DNA of 16,852 bases from Candidatus Roizmanbacteria bacterium CG09_land_8_20_14_0_10_41_9 (GCA_002774185.1 PEZG01000012.1:1-16852); one strand, 5' to 3'; shown: positions 6,509 to 11,624, numbered from the stretch's first letter. Made by a program: numbers and translations. The notes: generated by a model not told the origin, from the sequence alone.

Positions 6509-6551
6509 GGTGCAATGGCGAAGAGGTAACGTCTGGCTTTGCCAGACAAAA
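6509..6551 (+). repeat. tRNA-Cys-derived flanking repeat, left copy
   Basis: 43 nt, reading GGTGCAA, then 36 nt identical to the right copy at 6815-6850. TGGCGAAGAGGTAACG matches positions 8-22 of the intact tRNA-Cys with one change, followed by the hairpin GTCTGGC-TTT-GCCAGAC (6531-6547) and AAAA. The bases CAAAACAGCTAT at 6547-6558 equal the 3' side of the tRNA-Cys anticodon arm (6885-6896). The copy therefore looks like a tRNA-Cys 5' half and anticodon arm with an inserted palindrome. No matching 3' acceptor half exists, so it cannot be a functional tRNA. Confidence 0.8.
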
Positions 6552-6556
6552 CAGCT

Positions 6557-6808
6557 ATGTATTATGTTTATATACTAAAGAGTTCAGTTAATAAGGATTT
6601 ATATATAGGATTCAGTAGGGATTTAAAGAGAAGACTAGAGGATCATAATGGTAGAAAAGTTCGCTCAACCAAAGGATATGCCCCTTGGGAATTGATATAT
6701 TACGAGGCATATAAAAGTGTTAAGGATGCAACAAGGCGCGAAAAGCAATTAAAAAATCATCAACAGAAAAATACTTTAAGAGATCAGATACGATATAGTT
6801 ATTTATAG
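6557..6808 (+). CDS. Small GIY-YIG nuclease (YhbQ/UvrC-N-like)
   Basis: 83 aa, a single GIY-YIG domain. YVYIL (residues 3-7) is the GIY strand, LYIGFS (15-20) the YIG strand, followed by R and H residues in DLKRRLEDHN, and E in ATRREKQLK (catalytic glutamate and helix). The family makes metal-dependent cuts in DNA; stand-alone members include YhbQ-like proteins and homing nucleases. The start at 6557 (MYYVYIL) is typical for the family; the in-frame Met at 6539 lies inside the flanking repeat and would add six unrelated residues. There is no Shine-Dalgarno sequence. The ATG overlaps the last two bases of the tRNA-Cys anticodon-arm remnant, and the last base of its stop codon is the first base of the right repeat. 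AUA codons are frequent, unlike a strongly expressed gene. Confidence 0.88.
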   Translation: MYYVYILKSSVNKDLYIGFSRDLKRRLEDHNGRKVRSTKGYAPWELIYYEAYKSVKDATRREKQLKNHQQKNTLRDQIRYSYL

Positions 6809-6850
6809 GCGCGTTGGCGAAGAGGTAACGTCTGGCTTTGCCAGACAAAA
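6808..6850 (+). repeat. tRNA-Cys-derived flanking repeat, right copy
   Basis: 43 nt beginning GGCGCGT, a standard tRNA-Cys acceptor 5' strand, then 36 nt identical to 6516-6551. It includes the hairpin GTCTGGC-TTT-GCCAGAC (6830-6846). No pairing 3' acceptor follows; instead, after one T, the complete tRNA-Cys begins, whose D-arm repeats the motif TGGCGAAGAGG a third time. Confidence 0.8.
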
Positions 6851-6851
6851 T

Positions 6852-6924
6852 GGCGTAGTGGCGAAGAGGAAACGCAGCTGTCTGCAAAACAGCTATTGCG
6901 GGGGTTCGATTCCCCCCTACGCCT
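6852..6924 (+). tRNA. tRNA-Cys(GCA)
   Basis: The acceptor GGCGTAG pairs perfectly with CTACGCC. The D-arm is GCG/CGC, the anticodon stem GCTGT/ACAGC encloses CTGCAAA with anticodon GCA, and the T-arm is GGGGG/CCCCC around TTCGATT. The discriminator is U, the cysteine identity base. No CCA is encoded. Its own promoter is not obvious, so it probably relies on the promoter upstream of the GIY-YIG cassette. Confidence 0.93.
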
Positions 6925-6936
6925 CAAAATTAGTCG

Positions 6937-6991
6937 GTAGACGATAGTCGTTAGTCTATAGAAGATTCCTGGTCTATCGTCTCTCGTCTAC
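6937..6991. repeat. Cluster of GTAGAC/GTCTAC-type words between tRNAs
   Basis: AGACGATAG (6939-6947) has its exact inverse at 6974-6982, and related words (AGTCTATAG, GTCTAC, GTAGAC) fill the tRNA-Cys to tRNA-Ser gap. It reads as degenerate repeat DNA rather than a gene. A fold is possible; no function is visible. Confidence 0.4.
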
Positions 6992-7010
6992 AGACTGTAG
7001 ACTATCTTTT

Positions 7011-7097
7011 GGAGAGGTGCCAGAGTGGTTGAACGGACTGGTCTTGAAAACCAGCATGGCTGCAAAGTCATCGTGGGTTCGAATCCCACCCTCTCCG
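7011..7097 (+). tRNA. tRNA-Ser(UGA)
   Basis: 87 nt, class II. The acceptor GGAGAGG pairs with CCTCTCC, and the anticodon stem CTGGT/ACCAG encloses CTTGAAA with anticodon UGA. A long variable arm ATGGC/GTCAT follows, and the T-arm is GTGGG/CCCAC around TTCGAAT. The discriminator is G, as expected for serine. No CCA is encoded. Confidence 0.95.
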
Positions 7098-7113
7098 CTT
7101 TCACCTCGCCGAA

Positions 7114-7132
7114 TCCCGACATTAGGTCGGGA
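7114..7132. repeat. Hairpin TCCCGAC-ATTAG-GTCGGGA
   Basis: A 7-bp perfect stem with a 5-nt loop, 17 nt after tRNA-Ser. There is no U-tract on either strand. It is another member of the short intergenic palindromes of this window. Confidence 0.5.
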
Positions 7133-7196
7133 GAAGAAGGGCTTCTATTATTTACACTCCCGGGGTGGTATATACATTTTAAGTTTTCGATTTAAC

Positions 7197-7225
7197 TTGT
7201 GTTTATCTCATTGTAATGCTACAAT
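7197..7225 (+). promoter_or_regulatory. Promoter of the small His-rich protein gene
   Basis: TTGTGT (7197-7202), a 17-nt spacer and TACAAT (7220-7225), extended by TGC. The ATG follows the -10 box by only 10 nt, predicting a leaderless mRNA. Confidence 0.6.
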
Positions 7226-7235
7226 ATTTTTTGTT

Positions 7236-7610
7236 ATGAAAGAAGGACTTCGAATAAATAGAGAAAAAGCAGCCGATTATTTAAGGCGGGCGATTGAAGT
7301 TGTAAAGTTTATCCTCGCATTACCTTTAACCTGCGGGTATGTTAAATTTGGAGGCGCCGAACACGGGCTTCATGATCATAATGGTCGGCGTAAAGTTACG
7401 ACAGGACTTATTTATGGGGAAGAGAGAGTGCCATATAATGAGCAAACACATGGCGAGGTTTATGATTTTATAGCTGAGGGCGATAGAGTACCAGGTTTTC
7501 CAAGCTCGCTTGATGGAAGAGCTGCTATTCATCGGCACGATGGTCCAGCCACAACTGGTTCTCAAGAATATAGATACGAAGTAACTCCAGTGAAACTCTT
7601 AGACAGGTAA
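7236..7610 (+). CDS. Small protein of unknown function
   Basis: 124 aa, no family recognised. The frame is open from 7017, inside tRNA-Ser, but the promoter and its -10 spacing point to the ATG at 7236. Residues 1-33 form a probable amphipathic or hydrophobic helix (INREKAADYLRRAIEVVKFILALPL). The central part holds clustered histidines (H43, H46, H48, H72, H99, H101) and GLHDHNGRRK, which could bind metal. The C-terminus is polar with no membrane segment. It stands alone between tRNA-Ser and the DAHP synthase attenuator. The reading frame and promoter support a real gene; the function is unknown. Confidence 0.6.
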   Translation: MKEGLRINREKAADYLRRAIEVVKFILALPLTCGYVKFGGAEHGLHDHNGRRKVTTGLIYGEERVPYNEQTHGEVYDFIAEGDRVPGFPSSLDGRAAIHRHDGPATTGSQEYRYEVTPVKLLDR

Positions 7611-7635
7611 TTTCTTTACTATTCTCCCATTCAAT

Positions 7636-7663
7636 TTGACAATTCAGTCTTTCGTGCTATACT
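7636..7663 (+). promoter_or_regulatory. Promoter of the leader peptide and DAHP synthase
   Basis: Consensus TTGACA (7636-7641), a 16-nt spacer and TATACT (7658-7663) with an upstream TGC, i.e. an extended -10. Predicted start about 7670. It is the strongest promoter in this part of the window and lies upstream of a 22-codon leader and a terminator, not directly before the enzyme gene. Confidence 0.8.
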
Positions 7664-7677
7664 TTTTTGTAGCTATT

Positions 7678-7746
7678 ATGGATACGTTGATTACTAAAAA
7701 ATTCTATTTTTACTTTTACCCCAACTATTGCGGGGAGAATTTTTAG
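7678..7746 (+). CDS. Phe/Tyr-rich leader peptide of an attenuator
   Basis: A 22-codon reading frame with ATG at 7678 and UAG at 7744, directly followed in frame by UAA. Residues 7-17 are KKFYFYFYPNY, and the last residue is also Phe, so 8 of 22 codons specify Phe or Tyr (four each). Seven of these eight are packed into 7702-7728. It has no Shine-Dalgarno sequence, but its ATG lies about 8 nt from the predicted transcription start. Leader peptides rich in the regulating amino acid are the sensor in ribosome-mediated attenuation (E. coli pheL, trpL). Here the downstream gene starts aromatic amino acid synthesis, so the codon content matches the expected end products. It is too short to be a working protein. 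Confidence 0.85.
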   Translation: MDTLITKKFYFYFYPNYCGENF

Positions 7747-7777
7747 TAATTAAAAATATTTAAAAATCCACCCCGCA
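7690..7777 (+). promoter_or_regulatory. Attenuator: protector hairpin and antiterminator
   Basis: Two mutually exclusive folds are visible. Protector: 7690-7705 pairs with 7736-7750 over 15 bp with one bulged A, plus CCCC (7719-7722) with GGGG (7732-7735). Antiterminator: TGCGGGG (7729-7735) pairs exactly with CCCCGCA (7771-7777), extended across a 3x3 internal loop by ATTTTTA (7739-7745) with TAAAAAT (7761-7767). The antiterminator consumes the 5' arm of the terminator. A ribosome stalled at the Phe/Tyr codons (7702-7728) would break the protector and free the antiterminator. A ribosome reaching UAG (7744) would cover the antiterminator strand and let the terminator form. Confidence 0.82.
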
Positions 7778-7792
7778 GATGCGGGGTTTTTT
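7771..7792 (+). terminator. Intrinsic terminator (attenuator) before DAHP synthase
   Basis: CCCCGC (7771-7776), loop AGAT, GCGGGG (7781-7786), then six T residues: a textbook intrinsic terminator, preceded by an A-tract. It ends one base before the ATG at 7794. The 3' arm contains the only purine-rich, Shine-Dalgarno-like GGGG upstream of that ATG, so opening the hairpin could also free translation. Confidence 0.9.
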
Positions 7793-7793
7793 A

Positions 7794-8552
7794 ATGGAAA
7801 AAATAATTATTGCCGGTCCTTGCGCAGCGGAATCCCGTAAACAAGTGTTGGAAACTGCTGTGTCAATGAAAGAGAGAAATATCCCGATTGTTCGCGCAAG
7901 CCTTTGGAAGCCGCGCACAAAGCCGGGGTTTGACGGAGTTGGTGCAGATGGTATTCCTTGGTTGGCTGAAGCAACAAAAATGGGAGTTACGGTTGCGACC
8001 GAAGTTCTGCTACCGAATCATGTCACTGAAGTATTAAACGGAATAAAGGGAGACGGAGATCCTAGTCAGGTTCTTTTTTGGCTTGGTTCACGAAACCAGA
8101 GTCATTTAATCCAAAGAGAAGTCGCGTCGAGAATGAAAGAAGAAGCTCCGGAAACTGTAAAGCTCATGATCAAAAATCAACCGTGGAACGATATGAATCA
8201 TTGGTTGGGCATCGTTGACCATGTAACAGATGCGGGGTTTCCACCCGAAAGAATACTGTTGTGTCACCGAGGATTTTATCCCAATGGGGGAGAAAATCCA
8301 ATGGGATTAAGGAATATACCTGATTTTGAAATGGCTATGAGGGTCAGAGAATTGACGGGTTTGCCGATGCTGGTGGATTTATCCCATATAGCTGGAAGCG
8401 TAGATAAGGTTCCGTTGGTAGCGAATGAAGCAAGGCAATACGATATGGATGGTTATATGATAGAAGTTCATCCTAACCCATCTGTCGCAAAATCCGACGC
8501 AAAACAACAGTTAAATATAAATGAGTTTGACAGACTACTAAAACAATTGTAG
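7794..8552 (+). CDS. DAHP synthase (type I-beta, AroA-AroQ-like catalytic domain)
   Basis: 252 aa. It condenses phosphoenolpyruvate and erythrose 4-phosphate to 3-deoxy-D-arabino-heptulosonate 7-phosphate, the first step of the shikimate pathway. AGPCAAES with metal-ligand C10; WKPRTKP (38-44), where KPRT separates it from KDO8P synthases; ATEV (68-71); LGSRN (97-101); K127; H198 in VDLSHIAG; E224 in IEVHPNP; and D235 in AKSDAKQQ complete the barrel and metal site. The text resembles the catalytic half of Bacteroidetes DAHP synthase-chorismate mutase fusions, but the mutase domain is absent, as is any N-terminal ACT or ferredoxin-like regulatory domain. The start at 7794 is chosen because the alternative at 7779 lies in the terminator loop. 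With no allosteric domain, the attenuator is the visible control. No other aro gene is in the window. Confidence 0.88.
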   Translation: MEKIIIAGPCAAESRKQVLETAVSMKERNIPIVRASLWKPRTKPGFDGVGADGIPWLAEATKMGVTVATEVLLPNHVTEVLNGIKGDGDPSQVLFWLGSRNQSHLIQREVASRMKEEAPETVKLMIKNQPWNDMNHWLGIVDHVTDAGFPPERILLCHRGFYPNGGENPMGLRNIPDFEMAMRVRELTGLPMLVDLSHIAGSVDKVPLVANEARQYDMDGYMIEVHPNPSVAKSDAKQQLNINEFDRLLKQL

Positions 8553-8563
8553 CTCAAAATCCC

Positions 8564-9736
8564 TTACTCAACAAAAGTCAGTGCGGTTCCCGTTTTATCA
8601 GCCCTTCCCGTTCTTCCGATTCGGTGGATATAATCTTCATATGTTGCGGGTAGGTCATAATTGATTACATGGGAAACGTTCGGAATATCCAGTCCCCTAG
8701 CCGCAACATCCGTTGCGACAAGGATTTTGACAACATCCTCTTTGAACATTCGGATAGCCTGCTGTCTTTTATTTTGCGGCTTATTTCCATGAATGGAAGT
8801 CACTTTAAATCCTTTACGGAATAGTTCCCTACTGAGTCTTTCCACTCCGAATTTCGTTCTTCCAAAGACTAGTACTTTCGTAAAATCCTCTTTTTTCAGA
8901 AGTCCATCCAGCACTTCAATTTTCGTTTTCCCCGGCTGTATGCGGACGATATCCTGTCGGATATGGCTGGTTGTTTCCTGCGTCTTGACAGAGATCGTTA
9001 TGGGATTTTTAACGAAGGATTGGATCAATCGATTTATTTCCGGTGAAACGGTTGCTGAAAAAAATAGGGATTGTCGTTTTTCCGGAAGGAAAGAAATGAT
9101 GTGTTTGATGTCATGGATGAAACCCATATCCAGCATTCGATCAACTTCGTCCAACACAATCATCTTAAACTGATCAAGCCGGAGGACCTTGCGTTCAATC
9201 AAATCCTTCAAGCGTCCCGGAGTGCCGATGACCACATGCGGGTTTCTCTTCAGGTCATAGATCTGGTTGGACATGGAAGATTGGCCGATGCAAAATGTAC
9301 TGTAAAGCGGAATCTGATAAGTGAATTTACGCAGTTCCTCACGGATTTGAAGGGCGAGTTCCCGAGTAGGAGTAATAATAAGCGCCTTGTATGACGAATT
9401 ATGGATAACTTTTTCAATCAGGGGAATGAGGAACGCTGCGGTTTTTCCAGTCCCGGTATTAGATATGCCAATAACGTCTTTTCCGGCAAGTATTTCCGGA
9501 ATCCCTTTCTCCTGGATAGGAGTAAGATCCGCATAGTTACGGGCGGCAATGTTCTGTTTCAATTTCTCATGAATTGCCAACTCGCTAAATTTAACGGCTG
9601 GTTTCAACCCAATAGTAGGCTGTTCGTGAGAAACCGCAGCTTTTTTGATAAATGAGTGAATTGGAACAACCGGCAGGCGTCTATTTCCGAAACGACGTCC
9701 ATATCCATTAGATCTGGGTGCACGACGAAAATACAT
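8564..9736 (-). CDS. DEAD-box RNA helicase
   Basis: 390 aa. Both RecA-like domains are present: the Q-motif region around residues 50-75 (LTPIQ), SNTGTGKT (motif I, 92-99; usually AQTGTGKT), PTRELALQ (123-130), TPGR (172-175), DEVD (motif II, 196-199, instead of DEAD), SAT (227-229), VLVFGRT (motif IV), ATDVAARGLD (motif V) and HRIGRTGR (motif VI, 371-378). It ends 12 residues after motif VI, with no C-terminal RNA-binding extension. The first 21 residues are Arg/Gly-rich (RR, YGRR, NRR) and probably bind RNA instead. It unwinds RNA, likely in ribosome assembly or mRNA decay. It is a single gene with its own promoter and a 79-nt leader that can fold. It is convergent with DAHP synthase, 11 nt apart, with no terminator visible between them. 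Confidence 0.9.
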   Translation of the reverse strand: MYFRRAPRSNGYGRRFGNRRLPVVPIHSFIKKAAVSHEQPTIGLKPAVKFSELAIHEKLKQNIAARNYADLTPIQEKGIPEILAGKDVIGISNTGTGKTAAFLIPLIEKVIHNSSYKALIITPTRELALQIREELRKFTYQIPLYSTFCIGQSSMSNQIYDLKRNPHVVIGTPGRLKDLIERKVLRLDQFKMIVLDEVDRMLDMGFIHDIKHIISFLPEKRQSLFFSATVSPEINRLIQSFVKNPITISVKTQETTSHIRQDIVRIQPGKTKIEVLDGLLKKEDFTKVLVFGRTKFGVERLSRELFRKGFKVTSIHGNKPQNKRQQAIRMFKEDVVKILVATDVAARGLDIPNVSHVINYDLPATYEDYIHRIGRTGRADKTGTALTFVE

Positions 9737-9782
9737 AAGTTTTTCTGAAAATGATAATAAAGAAAGAAAGAGCCTGCAGAAT

Positions 9783-9822
9783 TAAATACCGAAAAAGCAG
9801 AATCTTACGATCTTGGTATTTA
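9783..9822 (-). other. Inverted repeat at the 5' end of the helicase mRNA
   Basis: TAAATACC and GGTATTTA (8 bp) flank a 24-nt loop. With transcription starting near 9815, the stem would include the first bases of the mRNA, leaving only part of it transcribed if the start is correct. It could be an operator or a 5'-end hairpin. Confidence 0.35.
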
Positions 9823-9850
9823 GTATATCATAGTTTGATCGGTTTGTAAA
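9822..9850 (-). promoter_or_regulatory. Promoter of the DEAD-box helicase gene
   Basis: On the minus strand TTTACA (9845-9850), an exact 17-nt spacer and TATACT (9822-9827). The predicted start is about 9815 and the leader about 79 nt, long compared with most genes here. Confidence 0.7.
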
Positions 9851-9871
9851 CTGGGGTTGTTTTAGCCAACC

Positions 9872-9880
9872 TGGTACAAT
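9872..9880 (+). promoter_or_regulatory. Extended -10 promoter of the ykuK-like gene
   Basis: TGGTACAAT is an extended -10 element ending 14 nt before the ATG at 9895. The same TGGTACAAT nonamer occurs on the minus strand before the DUF1189-like gene (15017-15025). No -35 box is at a proper distance. Confidence 0.55.
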
Positions 9881-9894
9881 ATAGGGATAAATTT

Positions 9895-10368
9895 ATGAAA
9901 TTCTTTAGTCCAACGCATGGAAAAGTGAACCTGGAAGAGCTCAAAAACATCATTTCATCCTTCATGTCTCAGGATACGAAAGCACGGTATGAAATTATTG
10001 TAGGGAGTGACTCTCAAAAGGCAAGAACTAATGCTTATGATTTCGTTTCAGCGCTTATCATTCACCGGGTAGGACACGGCGGAATTTACTTTTGGAAGCG
10101 GGATGTTTTGAATAAGAAAATAAGCTTAAAGGAACGGATCTACCAGGAGGCAACGATGTCTCTTGTCACGGCAGAGAATTTCATATCGTTTTTCAAAAAA
10201 AACGGCATTTCAAAATACGACATCCAGATTCATGTTGATATTGGGCGAAACGGCGAGACACGGGACTTGATCACTGAGGTTGTTGGGATGGTGAGGGGGA
10301 GCGGGTACGATGTGAAAATAAAGCCGGATTCGTTTGGGGCTTCAAAGGTAGCTGACAAGTACACATAA
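9895..10368 (+). CDS. YkuK-like RNase H-like protein (DUF458 family)
   Basis: 157 aa. The family is known from Bacillus YkuK and has a predicted RNase H fold; its substrate is not established. Visible signatures are IIVGSDSQ (residues 34-41, first acidic strand, D39), a central TLREKI-like segment SLKERIYQEAT, HVDIGRNGETRDLI (113-126, D115) and IKPDSFGASKVADKYT (142-157, D145). The DxxxN and PDSFxAS..AD motifs are characteristic. D39, D115 and D145 are candidate metal ligands. Full length for the family. The gene has its own extended -10 promoter and is divergent from the helicase; both may act on RNA, but no functional link can be shown. Confidence 0.85.
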   Translation: MKFFSPTHGKVNLEELKNIISSFMSQDTKARYEIIVGSDSQKARTNAYDFVSALIIHRVGHGGIYFWKRDVLNKKISLKERIYQEATMSLVTAENFISFFKKNGISKYDIQIHVDIGRNGETRDLITEVVGMVRGSGYDVKIKPDSFGASKVADKYT

Positions 10369-10370
10369 AA

Positions 10371-10403
10371 AAAGTCAAAAGTCAAAACTCAAAAGTCAAA
10401 AGT
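10371..10403. repeat. Short tandem repeat, 7-nt unit
   Basis: Units AAAGTCA, AAAGTCA, AAACTCA, AAAGTCA, AAAGT: 4.7 copies of a 7-nt unit with one substitution, directly after the ykuK-like stop codon. The units are too short and too uniform for CRISPR. Confidence 0.75.
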
Positions 10404-10421
10404 TTCACAGATTGGAGGATA

Positions 10422-10523
10422 GTCTCAAATGTGGATTTGAGTCAAGGATCACTGTCGTCACGCAAGTTGGGTTGTCTTCCAGCATTTCTCGACTTGATCC
10501 TTACGAAAAGACATATTTGAGAC
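10422..10523. other. Inverted-repeat element, possible structured RNA or MITE remnant
   Basis: Between convergent genes. The outer 9-bp arms GTCTCAAAT (10422-10430) and ATTTGAGAC (10515-10523) enclose an inner stem: AAGGATCA (10444-10451) with TGATCCTT (10495-10502) and GTCG (10454-10457) with CGAC (10490-10493). The left arm can also form a local hairpin with ATTTGAG (10435-10441), giving two alternative folds. No reading frame is present. The remaining bases to 10553 show nothing recognisable. Confidence 0.4.
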
Positions 10524-10553
10524 GAAAAGGCACATTCTTTGAACATAAGCAAT

Positions 10554-11600
10554 TTATGTAAGGAATTCTTTAATGTTGTTTTCGTTTATGATGAATGAGG
10601 TGCCTTGGCCGTTGACGATCTTAAAGGCGGTTTTTCGCACGATTGCCTCGACGGTCCGCTCCAAAGTCCGCATCCCCGCATCAAATCCTAACGGACGAGT
10701 GATCCGCTGCCATACTGCCTCATCGATTTGGATATTGCTAGTAGTAAGACCGACTTCTTTTAAATAATGGGGGAGTACGTAATTTTTTGCGATAGTGATT
10801 TTTTCTGCATCGGTATACGAAGGCATCTGGATAATTTCGAGTCGGTCCATGACTGCAGTTGAAATATTGTTTGTGTTATTTGCGGTCGCGATGAAAAGAA
10901 CCTGAGAGAGGTCAAACGGGTAATCGATAAAATAGTCAAAAAAATTTGCATTCTGCTCTGGATCCAGAAGTTCAACCAATACTCCCATGATCTCAGCGTG
11001 GGACTCAGGAGTGATCCGGTCAAGCTCATCCAGAAGAATCACACAATTTTTTGCCCCGGTTCTTCTTAGGGCCCGTATGACCATTCCTGGCTCAGCTTCT
11101 GGGGTCACTTTTGATTGACCCCTTAGATCTGAAGCAGAGGATAAGCCTCCGAATGGTATCCGAGCGAATTTTCTTCCCAACGCCTCGGCGATAGACATGG
11201 CGAATGTTGTTTTTCCGGTCCCCGTGAGGCCGACAAAGAACAGGATAGGGGCGTGGAACGAATCTGTTTTCAAGTTTTGCCTTTGGACTATGAGGACCGA
11301 TAGATACTCGATAACCCGCTGCTTTATCTGCTCAAGTCCGTAGTGATTTTTGTCCAGGATCTCCTTTGTCTTGCGGATATCTAGCATGTCTTGGGTTTTG
11401 GTATTCCAGGGCAGGCCCGTAATCCAATCGATGTACTTTGCGGTAATATCGAGCTGGGACAGATTCCCTCCATATTTAAAGGATAATGCTATGCGGTCAA
11501 TCTGTTGAGAGGCTTTGTCATGCAAGTTAGCAGGCAAGTTAGCCGACTGCAACTTGGATTTAATTTTTTCTACTTCTGATAAGCTATTTGGCGTATCCAT
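10554..11600 (-). CDS. Lon-like AAA+ ATPase without protease domain
   Basis: 348 aa from the ATG at 11600; a GTG at 11624 could add 8 residues, and neither start has a Shine-Dalgarno sequence. Numbering here is from the GTG. The sequence matches the middle of Lon: the helical pre-ATPase region ending TAKYIDWITGLPW (61-73), Walker A GLTGTGKTT (132-140), Walker B VILLDELD (195-202), sensor-1 N249, arginine finger R261 and sensor-2 R319 in GMRTLER. The N-terminal substrate-binding domain and the C-terminal Ser-Lys protease domain are both absent; the frame ends cleanly after the alpha-helical small domain. It should hydrolyse ATP and remodel proteins but not degrade them by itself. It is divergent from groES-groEL with interlocking promoters, which suggests a chaperone-like or adaptor role (inference). 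Confidence 0.85.
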   Translation of the reverse strand: MDTPNSLSEVEKIKSKLQSANLPANLHDKASQQIDRIALSFKYGGNLSQLDITAKYIDWITGLPWNTKTQDMLDIRKTKEILDKNHYGLEQIKQRVIEYLSVLIVQRQNLKTDSFHAPILFFVGLTGTGKTTFAMSIAEALGRKFARIPFGGLSSASDLRGQSKVTPEAEPGMVIRALRRTGAKNCVILLDELDRITPESHAEIMGVLVELLDPEQNANFFDYFIDYPFDLSQVLFIATANNTNNISTAVMDRLEIIQMPSYTDAEKITIAKNYVLPHYLKEVGLTTSNIQIDEAVWQRITRPLGFDAGMRTLERTVEAIVRKTAFKIVNGQGTSFIINENNIKEFLT

Positions 11601-11624
11601 CTTATTAGCAGATAATCGTTCCAC

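Larger units (their letters stand above)
6509..6850 (+). mobile_element. Candidate GIY-YIG mini-element at tRNA-Cys
   Basis: A single GIY-YIG nuclease gene lies between two direct repeats derived from the 5' half of tRNA-Cys; corresponding bases are 299 nt apart. An intact tRNA-Cys follows 1 nt after the right repeat. The arrangement is what one would expect if an endonuclease cassette invaded a tRNA gene and left or rebuilt an intact copy downstream. It has no integrase, transposase or intron core, so mobility is inference from the repeats and from the known association of GIY-YIG domains with homing. Confidence 0.45.

Noticed and set aside
6531..6547. Terminator at GTCTGGC-TTT-GCCAGAC
   Set aside because: It is followed by A residues, not T, on the plus strand, and the minus strand also lacks a downstream T-tract.
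6509..6924. Group I intron or tRNA-integrated prophage end at tRNA-Cys
   Set aside because: No intron core could fit in the space besides the ORF, there is no integrase, and the duplicated part is the tRNA 5' half, not the 3' end typical of att sites.
7017..7235. N-terminal extension of the small His-rich protein beginning within tRNA-Ser
   Set aside because: The frame is open, but it crosses the tRNA and the promoter; the ATG at 7236 follows a good -10 box.
7670..7793. T-box or other riboswitch before DAHP synthase
   Set aside because: The leader is only about 123 nt, has no specifier hairpin or T-box sequence, and is fully explained by the leader ORF and alternative hairpins.
10371..10403. 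CRISPR array
   Set aside because: The 7-nt units are contiguous with no spacers and no cas genes nearby.
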